64,000 nt of DNA from Pararhizobium arenae (GCF_001931685.1 NZ_MOOY01000002.1:248001-312000); one strand, 5' to 3'; shown: positions 46,298 through 57,169, counted from the first letter of the stretch. A program made the numbers and translations. Notes: a model not told the origin generated them from the letters alone.

Positions 46298-46627
46298 ATG
46301 GTCGAAAACAACATCGTAAATTATTCGATAAATTTGCCGTCAAAGCTAAATATCAAGACTATATTCGATATACAGAATATAATTTCGGAAAAACTTTCTT
46401 CCGAAAGGGCTTTGACTATACACGTTCCTGACGATTGCGACGTCGATCTGAGCTTCATTCAACTGATCGAGTCCGCGCGAATCCGCGCGAAATCGTCGGG
46501 CGTCACTTTGAACCTTGCCCAACAGGCAAACGCGCAGGTGCGCAGTGTCCTCGAGCGCGGCGGTTTTGTCGCCGGCTTCTCGGAAGAGGACGAAAAATTC
46601 TGGTTTCATGGAAAGGCACAGCAATGA
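46298..46627 (+). CDS. STAS-domain protein
   Basis: A 109-residue STAS-like protein, the first gene of the chemotaxis operon. The centre reads VDLSFIQLIESARIRAKSSG, the position where anti-sigma-factor antagonists carry the phosphorylatable Ser (here LSFIQ). The end reads LERGGFVAGFSEEDEKFWF. Codon use is more AT-rich in the first 45 codons than in its neighbours. STAS proteins are seen at the head of several alphaproteobacterial che operons, with an unclear role. It overlaps cheY by 4 nt. Confidence 0.82.
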   Translation: MVENNIVNYSINLPSKLNIKTIFDIQNIISEKLSSERALTIHVPDDCDVDLSFIQLIESARIRAKSSGVTLNLAQQANAQVRSVLERGGFVAGFSEEDEKFWFHGKAQQ

Positions 46628-46992
46628 GCGGACGGATTTTGACGGTCGATGACAGCGCGAGCATTCGGCTGACGACCAAGGTAACCCTGACCAATGCCGG
46701 GTATGAAATCACCGAGGCGGTGAACGGCGCAGAAGGTCTGGAAAAGGCCAAGGCCGGCGAATACGACCTGATCGTCACCGATCTCAACATGCCGATCATG
46801 GACGGCCTGACGATGATCGAGGAGCTGCGCAAGCTTCCGGCTCATATGGGCGTTCCGATCATCTTCCTGACGACGGAATCGGATGCCGACCTCAAGGCCC
46901 GCGCCAAGGCCGCCGGTGCGACCGGCTGGCTGACCAAACCTTTCGACCCTGAAAACCTCGTCAAGATCGTCAAGAAGGTCCTCGGCAGATGA
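46624..46992 (+). CDS. cheY: Chemotaxis response regulator
   Basis: A 122-residue single-domain receiver. The acidic pair is Asp9-Asp10, the phosphoryl acceptor is Asp53 (IVTDLNMPIMDG), Thr is in FLTTESDA, and Lys105 is in GWLTKPFDP. All are canonical CheY residues. The ATG at 46624 overlaps the STAS stop. It receives phosphate from the CheA of this operon and may act on a flagellar motor or another output. Confidence 0.93.
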   Translation: MSGRILTVDDSASIRLTTKVTLTNAGYEITEAVNGAEGLEKAKAGEYDLIVTDLNMPIMDGLTMIEELRKLPAHMGVPIIFLTTESDADLKARAKAAGATGWLTKPFDPENLVKIVKKVLGR

Positions 46993-49043
46993 GTATGCCC
47001 GATCCCGTAGCAGTCTTTCGTATCGAGGCGGCCGAACTGCTGGAGCAGATCGAAACCGGCCTTCTCGATCTTACCCACCGTCTCAATGACAAGGACCAGA
47101 TCGACGCGGTGTTCCGCGGACTGCATACGCTCAAGGGATCGGGAGCCATGTTTGGCTTCGACGCGCTCGCGGCCTTTACCCACCATTGCGAAACGGCCTT
47201 CGACCGGGTTCGCAAGGGTGAGAAGCCGGCCACCAGCGAACTGGTTGCCGCCGTTCTTGCCGCGCAGGATCATATGCGCGCCCTGATCGAAAACCCGACC
47301 GACGACCACGGCGATATCGGCGAGCGGCTGCTTGCCCAGTTGCGCCATGCTGTCGAGGGCGGGGATGCGCCGGCGGCTGTCGTCGCCAGTGCTGCCCCGG
47401 TCGAAGTGGCCGAAGAGAAAAGTGGGACAAACACGTTCCGCATCCGCTTCAGCCTGCCGCTCAATTCCATGGTCAACGGCACCAACCCGCTGGGCCTGCT
47501 CGATGAGCTTCGTGACCTCGGCGAATGCAAGGTGGTGGCCGATACCTCCGCCATTCCCTCGCTCGACGTTCTTGTCCCGACCGAGCTTTACGTCTCCTGG
47601 GATGTCACGCTGACCACAGACCAGCCGCGCTCGGCAATCGATGATGTCTTTATCTTCGTCCTTGACGACATGAAGCTCGACGTCGAAACCTTTGCTGCCG
47701 AGACCGCGGCTCCTGCCGCACCGGTCGTGGCGGAGGTCGTTGCCCCGGTCGCCGTTGCAGCGCCTGTTGCTCCGCCGGCACCCGCGCCAAAGGCGCCTGA
47801 GCCGGTGGCTGCTGCAGCGCCAGCTCAGCGTTCGGCACCTGCGCCTGAAACGGCACAACAGGCCAAGGCTGCCGAAAACGTTCGCGTTCCCGCAGAACGC
47901 CTCGACGAACTGATGGACCGCGTCGGTGAGCTCGTTATCGCCCAGTCGCGCCTGCGTCAGCTTGCCAGCACCAGCATGGATATCCAGTTGCGCTCGGTCT
48001 CCGAAGAAATCGAACGTCTCTCCGGCGAACTGCGCGACACAATGATGGTCTTGCGCATGGTGCCGGTCGGCAGCCTCTTCGGACGCTTCCGCCGTCTCGT
48101 GCATGATCTGGCCCGCGAAACCGGCAAGATCATCGAGCTGGAAACCGAAGGCGAGACCACCGAGGTCGATAAGACCGTCATCGAACGTCTGGCCGATCCT
48201 CTCGTCCATCTCGTCCGCAACTCCATCGACCATGGTCTTGAGACCCCGGAAGAGCGGCGTGCAGCCGGCAAGGAAGAGGCCGGTAAGGTCATCCTGTCTG
48301 CCCGTCAGGCTGGCGGCGAAGTGATCATCACCATCAAGGACGACGGTCGCGGCATCAACCGCGAGCGGGTCCGCGCGAAGGCGGAGTCCTCCGGCCTCAT
48401 GCAGCCGGGCCAGCAGATTTCCGATCAGGACCTCTTGCAGATGATCTTCCAGCCGGGTTTCTCGACGGCAGCCCAGGTGACCAACCTTTCCGGACGCGGC
48501 GTCGGCATGGATGTGGTTAAGAAGACGGTCGAGGCCCTGCGGGGTGCGATCGATATCGTCAGCAAGCCGGGGCAGGGCTCCGAGGTTGCGCTGCGCATTC
48601 CCCTCACGCTCGCCATCATCGATGGCCTGCTCGTGCGGGTGGGCGAGGGGCGTTACGTCATTCCGCTGTCGGCGGTCGAGGAATGCCTCGAGCTTTCGCT
48701 GGAAGAGGATCTGCGTTCGCGCGGCCGCAGCTTCATCTCGCTGCGTGACAGCCTCGTGCCGTTCCTGCGCCTGCGCGATCTCTTCCGCACCGGCACCAAG
48801 CCCGACACGCACCAGAAGGTGGTGGTCATCTCCACCGGCACGGAGCGGGTCGGCATGGTCGTCGACCAGATCATCGGCGATCACCAGACGGTCATCAAGT
48901 CGATGTCCAAGCTTCATCATGACGTCGCGACTTTCTCGGGCGCGACCATTCTCGGCGACGGCAGCGTCGCCCTTATCCTCGATGTCGCCCATCTGGTGGC
49001 GGCCGGACAGCAACAGGAGGCGCATCTGCGCGCGGCGGGATGA
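46989..49043 (+). CDS. cheA: Chemotaxis histidine kinase
   Basis: A 684-residue kinase. The Hpt domain has His46 (FRGLHTLKGSGAMFG). A central alanine/proline linker (about 235-300) replaces a clear CheY-binding domain. Dimerisation begins with RVPAERLDELMDRVGELVI. ATPase boxes are LVRNSIDHGLE, DDGRGI and GFSTAAQVTNLSGRGVGMD-type (quoted piecewise). A CheW-like domain closes the protein (VIPLSAVEECLEL to the ILDVAHLV end). It overlaps cheY and cheW by 4 nt each. Confidence 0.95.
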   Translation: MSMPDPVAVFRIEAAELLEQIETGLLDLTHRLNDKDQIDAVFRGLHTLKGSGAMFGFDALAAFTHHCETAFDRVRKGEKPATSELVAAVLAAQDHMRALIENPTDDHGDIGERLLAQLRHAVEGGDAPAAVVASAAPVEVAEEKSGTNTFRIRFSLPLNSMVNGTNPLGLLDELRDLGECKVVADTSAIPSLDVLVPTELYVSWDVTLTTDQPRSAIDDVFIFVLDDMKLDVETFAAETAAPAAPVVAEVVAPVAVAAPVAPPAPAPKAPEPVAAAAPAQRSAPAPETAQQAKAAENVRVPAERLDELMDRVGELVIAQSRLRQLASTSMDIQLRSVSEEIERLSGELRDTMMVLRMVPVGSLFGRFRRLVHDLARETGKIIELETEGETTEVDKTVIERLADPLVHLVRNSIDHGLETPEERRAAGKEEAGKVILSARQAGGEVIITIKDDGRGINRERVRAKAESSGLMQPGQQISDQDLLQMIFQPGFSTAAQVTNLSGRGVGMDVVKKTVEALRGAIDIVSKPGQGSEVALRIPLTLAIIDGLLVRVGEGRYVIPLSAVEECLELSLEEDLRSRGRSFISLRDSLVPFLRLRDLFRTGTKPDTHQKVVVISTGTERVGMVVDQIIGDHQTVIKSMSKLHHDVATFSGATILGDGSVALILDVAHLVAAGQQQEAHLRAAG

Positions 49044-49543
49044 GTGACAGGCTTCAGACAAATCTCCGGCAGAACGCCGATATGCACTGGAACGATGACG
49101 GCGAACTCGAGGTTCTGACCTTCGATCTGCACGGCGAGACTTTTGCGCTCGAGGCGATCATGGTTCAGGAAATCCTTGACCTGTTGCCTGAGACCATCGT
49201 TCCCGGCGCCATGCCCTTCGTGGGCAGCGTCATCAATTTCCGCGGCAAGGTCATTCCGCTTGCGGATATCCGTCTCGCTTTCGGCATGGAAGCGGGCGAA
49301 GCGACGATCGATAGCCGCATCGTCGTCATTGAAATCGAGCTGCAGGGCGAACTGACCTTGGTCGGCCTCAGAACGGACAAGGTGAATGAAGTCACCACCC
49401 TCTCACGAGACATGAGCGAGCCCCCGCCGAGCGTCGGCATGAAATGGCGGGCCGACTACATCAACTGCCTCGTCAAACGCGACGGACAATTCATCATCCT
49501 CCCGAATCTGCAGGCGATCTTTTCGTCCCGGAAAGAAGCCTAG
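49040..49543 (+). CDS. cheW: Chemotaxis coupling protein
   Basis: A 167-residue CheW. The core opens with LTFDLHGETFALEAIMVQEI, followed by PFVGSVINFRGKVIPLADIR, the typical adaptor motif with the conserved Arg. It bridges receptors and CheA. The ATG at 49040 overlaps the cheA stop. A second CheW is encoded at 53275; the two differ substantially. Confidence 0.93.
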   Translation: MSDRLQTNLRQNADMHWNDDGELEVLTFDLHGETFALEAIMVQEILDLLPETIVPGAMPFVGSVINFRGKVIPLADIRLAFGMEAGEATIDSRIVVIEIELQGELTLVGLRTDKVNEVTTLSRDMSEPPPSVGMKWRADYINCLVKRDGQFIILPNLQAIFSSRKEA

Positions 49544-49585
49544 GGCCGAGGCCGCCAGGCGGCTCAGCGAGAAGGAATTTCAAAA

Positions 49586-51274
49586 ATGCGATTTACGATC
49601 AAACTCAAGCTGGGCATAGCCTTCGGCTTCATTATTGCCTTGCTTCTCGCAACTGCCGGCTATGGCATCCTAAGCCTCGGCACGCTGAATGAGAACCTGG
49701 AGCAGGTTCTGCAGGGCCCCGCCGCCCGCCTGAAGCTTGCCCAGCAGATTAATATCGAAGAACTGCAATCCATTCGCCAGCAGAAGAACCTTCTGGCTGC
49801 AACTACCGAAAAGGAAGCGGAGGCCGCCCGTGCAAAGGGTGACGCCGCCCGCAAGGCTTTCGAGGGGCTGCTCGCCGAAGCCGAATCCAAGGCGACCGAA
49901 CAGGGCAGGGCCCGCTGGGCCAAGCTGCGCACGCTCGCGGTTCAGTCCGATGAGGCGGAAGCGCAGATCCGCAACTTCCTGAGCGTCGGCAACAAGGCTG
50001 CTGCTGACAATATCTCCGTGACCACCGCCCGCGCCAGCGCCAACGAGATTGACGCCATTCTCGAAGAAATCGTCAAGCTTGAGGAAGGTCGTCTCCAGGA
50101 AGCCGGCACGGCTGCCGAGGAACTTTATAACTCCACGCGCGTGATGATGACGGGCGCCGCCGGTCTTGCTGTCCTCATCGCAATCGCCGCAGCCATCTGG
50201 ATTTCGATGACCATCAGCAAGGGTCTTCGCCGCGCGACGACCGCTGTTTCCGATGTTGCGGAAGGTGACCTCACCAAGATGGCCGAAATCACCAACAATG
50301 ACGAAATCGGCGTCCTGCTCGGCAACGTCAATGTGATGATCGAGCGCCTTCGCGGTGTCGTCGGCGATGCTCTGTCGGCCTCCGACAACGTCTCCGCAGG
50401 CAGCCAGGAACTTTCGGCCAGCTCGGAACAGGTCTCCCAGGGGGCGACCGAACAGGCGGCATCCGCCGAAGAAGCCTCGGCTTCGATGGAAGAGATGGCC
50501 GCCAACATCAAGCAGAACGCCGACAATGCCGCCCAGACGGAAAAGATTGCCCGTCAGTCGGCCAAGGATGCGGAAATGAGCGGCGAAGCCGTGACCCGCG
50601 CCGTCAGCGCGATGCGGACCATTGCCGAGAAGATTTCCATCGTCCAGGAAATCGCCCGCCAGACCGACCTTCTCGCTTTGAACGCAGCTGTGGAAGCAGC
50701 CCGTGCCGGCGAGCATGGCAAGGGTTTCGCGGTCGTCGCTTCCGAAGTCCGCAAGCTTGCCGAACGCTCCCAGTCGGCTGCTGCCGAAATCGGCCAGATG
50801 TCCGGCGATACGGTCAAGGCTGCTGCCGAAGCCGGTGAGATGCTCAATCGTCTGGTTCCGGATATCCGCAAGACCGCGGAACTGGTGACGGAAATCTCCG
50901 CCGCCTGCCGAGAACAGGATATCGGTGCGAGCCAGATCAACGAAGCGATCCAGCAGCTCGACAAGGTGACCCAGCAGAACGCCAGCGCCTCCGAGCAGAT
51001 GTCGGCGACGTCGGAAGAGCTTGCCGCCCAGGCGGAGGAGCTTCAGGCCTCGATCGCCTTCTTCAAGGTCGAGGGTTCCGCTGCACCGAAGAAGCCGGTT
51101 GCGGCCAAGGCGGCCAGCAAATCCGCAGCAGTCAAGGCGCCGGCGGCCAAGCGCCCGGTAGCCCCTGCGGGCAACTCGGTTGCGGCCCAGCAGGCGCGCG
51201 CCAAGGGCTTTGCCCTGGACCTCTCCATGGGCGGTCCGGATGCTGAAGACGATCACTTCCGGCAGAGCGCCTAA
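49586..51274 (+). CDS. Methyl-accepting chemotaxis protein
   Basis: A 562-residue receptor with TM1 (about 8-30), a periplasmic four-helix-bundle sensor (about 31-185), TM2 (about 188-210), a HAMP ([19 protein letters not shown]) and a signalling domain. The tip is [20 protein letters not shown] and [16 protein letters not shown]. The tail is lysine/alanine-rich and ends [13 protein letters not shown]; no NWETF-type CheR tether is present. From about residue 265 onward it is nearly identical to the next receptor. Confidence 0.93.
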   Translation: MRFTIKLKLGIAFGFIIALLLATAGYGILSLGTLNENLEQVLQGPAARLKLAQQINIEELQSIRQQKNLLAATTEKEAEAARAKGDAARKAFEGLLAEAESKATEQGRARWAKLRTLAVQSDEAEAQIRNFLSVGNKAAADNISVTTARASANEIDAILEEIVKLEEGRLQEAGTAAEELYNSTRVMMTGAAGLAVLIAIAAAIWISMTISKGLRRATTAVSDVAEGDLTKMAEITNNDEIGVLLGNVNVMIERLRGVVGDALSASDNVSAGSQELSASSEQVSQGATEQAASAEEASASMEEMAANIKQNADNAAQTEKIARQSAKDAEMSGEAVTRAVSAMRTIAEKISIVQEIARQTDLLALNAAVEAARAGEHGKGFAVVASEVRKLAERSQSAAAEIGQMSGDTVKAAAEAGEMLNRLVPDIRKTAELVTEISAACREQDIGASQINEAIQQLDKVTQQNASASEQMSATSEELAAQAEELQASIAFFKVEGSAAPKKPVAAKAASKSAAVKAPAAKRPVAPAGNSVAAQQARAKGFALDLSMGGPDAEDDHFRQSA

Positions 51275-51465
51275 AGCCTTCCCGGATGACCGGCGGCCCG
51301 CCCGGGGCCGTCGGGGCTCGCGTGTGTATGCGCGGCCGAAGTACCTATCCGACACCACCGGTTTCGCGGACGTGAATCAGTCACCTACCGCCAGCTGGCT
51401 CGGACATTGAAAAGACATGGCTCCGCAAGCCTCTCAACGTTCCGAACCACTGAAGGACAGTGACA

Positions 51466-53271
51466 ATGCGTATGACGATCAAACTCAAGCTGGGAATAGT
51501 GTTCGCCGTCATTATTCTCCTGACGGGCGGCATGGCCGGCCTGTCGATCTACAATCTGGCCTCGCTCAATTCCGCCATCACGCAAATGGTCGAGGAGCCG
51601 ATCGCTGACATGAAGGAACTCGCGGACATGACCGCCGAGTTTAACAACACGGTCCGTGCCGAAAAGAATGCGATCCTCAACACCAATCCGGCCGAGATTC
51701 AGGACTTTGTAAAGTCGCTGACCGATGGTCAGGCCAAACTCGGCACGATGATCGGCGACCTTGCAAATTCCGCGGATCCGGCCGTTGCCGCAAAGGCGAA
51801 CGAGTTTCGTGGCCTCTTCGATCAGTATTTGCCGCTGCAGAAGCGCATGATCGATCTTGCGGTCCAGAACACGACCGAGTCCAACACGCTGGCTGCCAGC
51901 ATCTCGATGGGTGCCGGTCGCGAGGTCATGAACAAGGCACTGGCGGTGATCGACGAAATCAACGTCATCGTCACCGGCAACGTCAAGGAAACCGACGCTG
52001 CGACCAACGAACAATATGCCCAGTCGCGCCTGCTGCTGATTTCGGCAACCGTTGGCCTGACCCTCTTTTCAATCGCGGCGGCCCTCTGGATCTCGCTCAA
52101 CATTTCCCGCGCGCTGCGCCGTGCCGGCGATCTGGCGGATGCGGTCAGCATCGGCGATCTCAACTACGAGATCGAGCACAAGAGCAATGACGAGATCAAG
52201 GATCTCGTCAATTCGATGCAGCGCATGACCGCAAACCTGCGCAACACGGCCAGCATTGCCGACAAGATCGCCGATGGCGACCTGACGGTTCAGCCGACGC
52301 CGCTTTCGGAAAAGGATACGCTGGGTCTTGCGCTGGAGCGCATGGTCGAACGCCTGCGCGGCGTCGTGGCCGATGCTCTCTCGGCCTCCGACAACGTATC
52401 GGCCGGCAGCCAGGAACTTTCGGCCAGCTCCGAGCAGATTTCCCAGGGCGCGACCGAACAGGCGGCATCCGCCGAAGAAGCCTCGGCTTCGATGGAAGAG
52501 ATGGCGGCCAACATCAAGCAGAACGCGGACAACGCCGCCCAGACCGAAAAGATCGCTCGTCAGTCGTCCAAGGACGCCGAAGCCAGCGGGGAAGCGGTTT
52601 CCCGCGCCGTCAGCGCCATGCGCACGATCGCCGAAAAGATTTCCATCGTTCAGGAAATCGCTCGCCAGACCGACCTGCTCGCACTGAACGCCGCCGTTGA
52701 AGCGGCCCGTGCCGGCGAGCATGGCAAGGGTTTTGCGGTTGTGGCTTCCGAAGTCCGCAAGCTTGCCGAACGCTCGCAGTCGGCTGCTGCCGAAATCGGT
52801 CAGATGTCCGGCGACACGGTCAAGGCTGCTGCTGAGGCCGGTGAGATGCTGAACCGTCTGGTTCCGGACATCCGCAAGACCGCCGAACTCGTCGCCGAAA
52901 TCTCGGCTGCGTGCCGCGAACAGGATATCGGTGCCAGCCAGATCAACGAGGCGATCCAGCAGCTCGACAAGGTGACCCAGCAGAACGCCGGTGCATCCGA
53001 GCAGATGTCGGCGACGTCGGAAGAACTCGCCGCGCAGGCGGAGGAGCTTCAGGCCTCGATCGCCTTCTTCAAGGTCGATGGCGCCGGCGTGAAGGTTGCA
53101 GCTGCCCGCAAGCCGGTGAAGGCCACCACCAAGGTCGTTGCCCGCAAGCCGTCTTCTTCACCAGCCGCCAACACAGTGTCGGCCCAGCAGGCGCGGGCCA
53201 AGGGTTTCGCCCTTGACCTCTCCATGGGTGGACCGGATGCCGACGACGCAGACTTCAGAGAAAGCGCATAA
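51466..53271 (+). CDS. Methyl-accepting chemotaxis protein (sister of the upstream receptor)
   Basis: A 601-residue receptor: TM1 (about 8-30), a different four-helix-bundle periplasmic sensor, TM2 (about 192-212), two HAMP-like stretches ([20 protein letters not shown] and [20 protein letters not shown]) and a signalling domain almost the same as its neighbour's. Its distinct sensor implies another ligand. ATG 51466 is preceded by AAGGA at 51453-51457; GTG 51460 is less likely. The tail ends [13 protein letters not shown]. The 191-bp gap before it holds no repeat or other gene. Confidence 0.93.
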   Translation: MRMTIKLKLGIVFAVIILLTGGMAGLSIYNLASLNSAITQMVEEPIADMKELADMTAEFNNTVRAEKNAILNTNPAEIQDFVKSLTDGQAKLGTMIGDLANSADPAVAAKANEFRGLFDQYLPLQKRMIDLAVQNTTESNTLAASISMGAGREVMNKALAVIDEINVIVTGNVKETDAATNEQYAQSRLLLISATVGLTLFSIAAALWISLNISRALRRAGDLADAVSIGDLNYEIEHKSNDEIKDLVNSMQRMTANLRNTASIADKIADGDLTVQPTPLSEKDTLGLALERMVERLRGVVADALSASDNVSAGSQELSASSEQISQGATEQAASAEEASASMEEMAANIKQNADNAAQTEKIARQSSKDAEASGEAVSRAVSAMRTIAEKISIVQEIARQTDLLALNAAVEAARAGEHGKGFAVVASEVRKLAERSQSAAAEIGQMSGDTVKAAAEAGEMLNRLVPDIRKTAELVAEISAACREQDIGASQINEAIQQLDKVTQQNAGASEQMSATSEELAAQAEELQASIAFFKVDGAGVKVAAARKPVKATTKVVARKPSSSPAANTVSAQQARAKGFALDLSMGGPDADDADFRESA

Positions 53272-53274
53272 ACC

Positions 53275-53757
53275 ATGGCAACAGTATCTCTCGAATCCCA
53301 ATACGTGACGTTCAGCCTGGGCGATGAAGTCTTCGCCGTTCCCGTCGAGGTGGTCCGGGAGATCCTCGACTATGAGGAAGCCTTCAAGATCCCCAACGGT
53401 CCCGATTATCTGCTCGGCCTGCGCGATGTGCGCGGGCAGGGCGTGCCGACCATCGATCTGAGGTTGAAGCTCGGCCTTTCCAAGACCGTGCCGACATCCC
53501 ATACGCGGGTGCTGGTCATGGATATCCCGCTGGAAAGCCGCATGCTCTGCCTCGGCCTCGTGGCTGACCGGGTTTTTGAAGTCACGCCGTTCCGCAAGGA
53601 TCAGGTGGAGGCGGCCCCCGATATCGGGGTCCGCTGGCGCTCCGGCTACATCGCCGGGGTCGTTCGTCGCGAAGGCGGCTTTGTCGTGATCATCGATCTC
53701 GCAAGCCTTCTTTCGCGCGAGGAAACCGCCCTTCTGGCCCTGCCCGGCGCTGCCTGA
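53275..53757 (+). CDS. cheW: Second chemotaxis coupling protein
   Basis: A 160-residue CheW: YVTFSLGDEVFAVPVEVVRE opens the fold, and YLLGLRDVRGQGVPTIDLRL carries the conserved Arg. It starts 3 bp after the MCP stop and supplies a second adaptor for this array. Confidence 0.93.
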   Translation: MATVSLESQYVTFSLGDEVFAVPVEVVREILDYEEAFKIPNGPDYLLGLRDVRGQGVPTIDLRLKLGLSKTVPTSHTRVLVMDIPLESRMLCLGLVADRVFEVTPFRKDQVEAAPDIGVRWRSGYIAGVVRREGGFVVIIDLASLLSREETALLALPGAA

Positions 53758-53769
53758 GGATAACAGTCG

Positions 53770-54624
53770 ATGAATGCTGCGCCCCGCCCGATGCAGGCGG
53801 TCAATGACCGCATCAGCAAACGCAATTTCGACCGGCTTGCCCGCTACATCTACGACTACAGCGGCATCAAGATGCCGCAGAGCAAGCTGACGATGCTCGA
53901 AGGCCGGCTTCGTCGCCGCCTTCGGGCAACCAACATCATCAGCTTCGACGACTACTGCGACTATCTCTTCAACGATGGCGGCATCGAGCATGAGGCCGTC
54001 TACCTCATCGATGCCGTCACCACCAACAAGACGGATTTCTTCCGCGAATCCAGACATTTCGACTATATGGCCGAAAGTGCCTTGCCGGCTCTCGTCAAAC
54101 ATGGGCACCGCAAGCTGCGCATCTGGAGTTCGGCTTGCTCTACAGGGGCCGAACCCTACACGATCGCCATGGTGATGCAGGATTTCATCGAGGACCGTCG
54201 CGAACTCGATTATTCGATCCTTGCGACCGACCTTAGCACGGATGTCCTGCAGACCGCGCATCAGGGCATTTATCCGGCCGATCTCGTGGCACCCGTGCCA
54301 TCGGACATGATGCGCAAATATGTGATGCGCTCGGCCCGTCCCGGCAACAATGACATCCGCATTTCGCCGCGGCTTCGGTCTCGCATAGGTTTTGCACGCA
54401 TGAACCTGATGGATGCCAAATATCCGGTGGGTGACCCCATGCACATCATCTTCTGCCGCAACGTGCTGATCTATTTCGATAAACCGACGCAGGCCACCGT
54501 TCTGTCGCGTCTGACGGATTGCCTTGTGCCCGGCGGCTATATGTTTATCGGACATTCGGAATCGATCACCGGCATCGACCTGCCGCTGAAGCAGGTTTCC
54601 AACACGGTGTTTCAGCGCGTCTAA
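53770..54624 (+). CDS. cheR: Chemotaxis protein methyltransferase
   Basis: A 284-residue CheR. An N-terminal helical domain ([16 protein letters not shown]) is followed by a SAM-binding domain with [16 protein letters not shown] and [16 protein letters not shown]. The later [16 protein letters not shown] and GHSESI are family hallmarks. It methylates receptor glutamates. Confidence 0.94.
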   Translation: MNAAPRPMQAVNDRISKRNFDRLARYIYDYSGIKMPQSKLTMLEGRLRRRLRATNIISFDDYCDYLFNDGGIEHEAVYLIDAVTTNKTDFFRESRHFDYMAESALPALVKHGHRKLRIWSSACSTGAEPYTIAMVMQDFIEDRRELDYSILATDLSTDVLQTAHQGIYPADLVAPVPSDMMRKYVMRSARPGNNDIRISPRLRSRIGFARMNLMDAKYPVGDPMHIIFCRNVLIYFDKPTQATVLSRLTDCLVPGGYMFIGHSESITGIDLPLKQVSNTVFQRV

Positions 54625-54688
54625 TCTCAAACATGCGTTTTCTGCGAGCGGAGGAGTTTGCATCGAAAGCGCTGAAAGGCAGATCGAA

Positions 54689-55786
54689 ATGGGTAAGAAG
54701 ATCCGGGTCCTGATTGTCGATGACAGTGCCAGCGTTCGCCAGACGATGACGGCGATCCTCAGCCAGGACCCCGATATCGAGGTGATGGGGGCAGCCTCCG
54801 ATCCTTTCATGGCGGCAAAGCGCATTCAGGAAGACATTCCCGATGTCATCACGCTGGATGTGGAGATGCCGCGCATGGATGGCATCACCTTCCTGCGCAA
54901 GCTGATGGCGCAGCATCCGATCCCGGTCGTCATGTGTTCGTCGCTGACGGAAGTCGGCTCGGAAACCTTGTTGCAGGCGCTGGAAGCGGGTGCTGTCGAT
55001 ATCATTTTGAAGCCGAAGATAGGCGCCGCCGATCATCTGGCGGAAAGCGGCATGCGCATCCGCGAGGTGGTGAAGAGCGCCGCGCAAGCCCGTATTTCCG
55101 GCGTCCGCCGACCGTCTGCACGAACGAGCGGCGCTGCAGCTTCCGGCCCTGCCGCCAAGCTGACGGCGGATGCCATGCTACCGCCGCCAACTGGCCGCGC
55201 CATGGCGAAAACGACGGAAATGGTCGTTTGCGTCGGCGCCTCGACTGGCGGGACGGAAGCCCTGCGCGAGATGCTGGAAGCGCTGCCTGCCAATGCCCCG
55301 GGCATGGTCATCGTTCAGCACATGCCGGAAAAATTCACGGCCGCCTTTGCCAAACGGCTGAACAGTCTTTGTGAGGTCGAAGTCAAGGAAGCGGAAGACG
55401 GTGATCCCGTGCTGCGCGGACATGTTCTGATCGCGCCCGGCGACAAACATATGCTGTTGGAGCGGCAGGGTGCGCGCTATCATGTCTCGGTGAAGACCGG
55501 GCCGCTGGTCTCGCGTCATCGTCCTTCGGTCGACGTGCTGTTCCGGTCTGCGGCGCGTGCTGCTGGTGCCAATGCCATGGGCGTGATCATGACCGGCATG
55601 GGTGATGATGGCGCGCGCGGCATGGAAGAGATGAAGCGGGCAGGAGCTTTCAACATCGCCCAGGACGAGGCGACCTCGGTCGTCTTTGGCATGCCGAAGG
55701 AAGCGATTGCCCATGGCGGCGTCGACAAGGTCGTGCCGCTGGAGCAGATCGCCCGCGAGATTCTTCTCGCGCAGTCGAAGTTCTAA
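54689..55786 (+). CDS. cheB: Chemotaxis protein-glutamate methylesterase
   Basis: A 365-residue CheB: receiver domain with Asp57 ([12 protein letters not shown]), then a methylesterase domain with Ser185 ([10 protein letters not shown]), His211 ([12 protein letters not shown]) and the catalytic Asp in [12 protein letters not shown]. It opposes CheR and may deamidate receptors. The ATG at 54689 was chosen from the receiver fold. It overlaps the convergent DUF993 gene by 4 bp at the 3' end. Confidence 0.95.
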   Translation: MGKKIRVLIVDDSASVRQTMTAILSQDPDIEVMGAASDPFMAAKRIQEDIPDVITLDVEMPRMDGITFLRKLMAQHPIPVVMCSSLTEVGSETLLQALEAGAVDIILKPKIGAADHLAESGMRIREVVKSAAQARISGVRRPSARTSGAAASGPAAKLTADAMLPPPTGRAMAKTTEMVVCVGASTGGTEALREMLEALPANAPGMVIVQHMPEKFTAAFAKRLNSLCEVEVKEAEDGDPVLRGHVLIAPGDKHMLLERQGARYHVSVKTGPLVSRHRPSVDVLFRSAARAAGANAMGVIMTGMGDDGARGMEEMKRAGAFNIAQDEATSVVFGMPKEAIAHGGVDKVVPLEQIAREILLAQSKF

Positions 55787-56946
55787 ATTCCCTGAACCGT
55801 CATAAAAGCCTTCATGTGCTCGACGGCCAATTCCGGCCGATCGAGCACGTTGGCCTTGTCGGCAAGCCGGAAGATATCGGCATAGTGCAGCACCCCACGG
55901 GCGGACTGCATGCCGGCCGGCATGGTAAAGTGCTTCTGGTGACCGTTCAGCCAGGCGAGGAAGACGACGCCGGCCTTGTAATATTGCGTCGGCGTCTCGA
56001 AAATCTTGCGCGAGAGCGGCACGGTGGGCTCGATAACCGAGCGGAAGGTTTCGACGTCGCCTTCGGCCAGCGCCGCCAGCGCCTTTGAGGCGGACGGGGC
56101 GACCGCGTCGAAGATGCCGAGCAGCGCGTGGCTGTACTTCTCGCCATCGCCTTCGATCAGTTCCGCATAGTTGAAGTCGTCGCCGGTGAAGCAGAGCACG
56201 CCATCGGGCAGACGGTTGCGCAGCGCCACTTCACAGGCGTTGTCGAGCAGCGAGATCTTGATGCCCTCGACCTTGGCCTTGTTCTCCTCGATGATGGAGA
56301 GCACGGTTTCGAGCGCCGTCTCGAAATTCTCGGAGCCCCAATAGCCCCTGAGTTGCGGGTCGAACATATTGCCGAGCCAGTGCAGCACCACCTTGTCCTT
56401 CGTCTGGCTGAGGATGTGGCCATAGACCTTGCGGTAATCGTCCGGTGAGCGGGCGATGCGGGCGAGCGCTCGGCTTGCCATCATGATCGAGCGGCCGCCC
56501 TGCTTTTCGACGAAACCGACCTGTTCCTCATAGCCCTTGATCACGTCGTCCAGCGAGCGGGTATTTTCCGGCGCGAGATGGTCGGTGCCGGCGCCGCAGG
56601 CGAGATCAGCGCCCTCGACGGTGCGTGCTTCTGCGAGCGAGCGGCGGATCAGTTCCTGCGCGCCGGCCCAATCCAGCCCCATGCCGCGCTGCGAGGTGTC
56701 CATGGCTTCGGCGATCTTGAAGCCGAGCGACCAGAGGTGGTGACGGAAGGCAAGCGTCGTGTCCCAATCGATCGCCGGATTGCCCCAAGGCTGGAGGTCG
56801 CGCAGCGGATCGGAGACCACATGCGCGGCGGCATAGGCGATACGGCTGAAGCGCGGCACAGAGGCTGGCCGGGCAATCGGCGTTCCGGACAGATGGTAGG
56901 TCTCCACCGTGCCATCGGCGCGGGGCAGCAACAGGGCGTCAGACAT
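55783..56946 (-). CDS. DUF993 family protein (dihydrodipicolinate-synthase-like TIM barrel)
   Basis: A 387-residue protein of the DUF993 group, which is thought to have a class I aldolase-like barrel. Features are [39 protein letters not shown] and [22 protein letters not shown] sequence (quoted approximately), where KISLLD could hold the Schiff-base lysine by analogy with aldolases; this is inference. ATG 56946 follows GAGGAGG. It is divergent from the LacI-type gene, with a palindromic operator between. Families with this neighbour set are sugar catabolic, so it may be an aldolase for a sugar-derived intermediate. Confidence 0.85.
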   Translation of the reverse strand: MSDALLLPRADGTVETYHLSGTPIARPASVPRFSRIAYAAAHVVSDPLRDLQPWGNPAIDWDTTLAFRHHLWSLGFKIAEAMDTSQRGMGLDWAGAQELIRRSLAEARTVEGADLACGAGTDHLAPENTRSLDDVIKGYEEQVGFVEKQGGRSIMMASRALARIARSPDDYRKVYGHILSQTKDKVVLHWLGNMFDPQLRGYWGSENFETALETVLSIIEENKAKVEGIKISLLDNACEVALRNRLPDGVLCFTGDDFNYAELIEGDGEKYSHALLGIFDAVAPSASKALAALAEGDVETFRSVIEPTVPLSRKIFETPTQYYKAGVVFLAWLNGHQKHFTMPAGMQSARGVLHYADIFRLADKANVLDRPELAVEHMKAFMTVQGI

Positions 56947-56976
56947 GGATTTCCTCCTCAGTTGACGGTCGGATAA

Positions 56977-56992
56977 TTTAGATCGTTCCAAA
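56977..56992. promoter_or_regulatory. Imperfect second LacI-type operator half-site
   Basis: TTTAGATCGTTCCAAA has the right arm GTTCCAA of the perfect palindrome at 57243-57258 and a left arm matching at about 5 of 8 positions. It lies 30 bp upstream of the DUF993 start, so one repressor could bridge both divergent genes. Confidence 0.5.
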
Positions 56993-57082
56993 TTTCAAGT
57001 GTTTGTTTTTGGCAATGGTAGTGGGGAGGTGCGTAGGAGGGACTATATGGGCTTTTGCTGGGAGAGCCTGAAAAGCCCTCAT

Positions 57083-57169
57083 TCGTCATGCTTGGGCTTG
57101 TCCCGAGCATCTGCAAGGCTTTGATTTGCCGATATCCTGTAGATCCTCGGCGCAAGGCCGAGGATGACG
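57083..57169. repeat. Palindromic repeat of the CGTCATGCTTGGGC type
   Basis: It begins with CGTCATGCTTGGGCTTGTCC and ends with CGGCGCAAGGCCGAGGATGA; both ends contain GC-rich arms with self-complementary GGCTTGTCCCGAGC and CTCGG..CCGAG cores. It resembles intergenic palindromic repeats common in rhizobial and other alphaproteobacterial genomes. It is a different family from the four RIME-like elements, and sits within the 362-bp regulatory gap between the DUF993 and LacI genes. Confidence 0.6.

Noticed and set aside
46842-49061. 739-codon open frame on the minus strand
   Set aside because: It lies antisense to cheA; the forward protein has every CheA motif, while the reverse has none. High GC makes long shadow frames common here.
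49670-51358. 562-codon open frame on the minus strand
   Set aside because: Antisense to the first MCP; composition is that of a reversed MCP coding strand.
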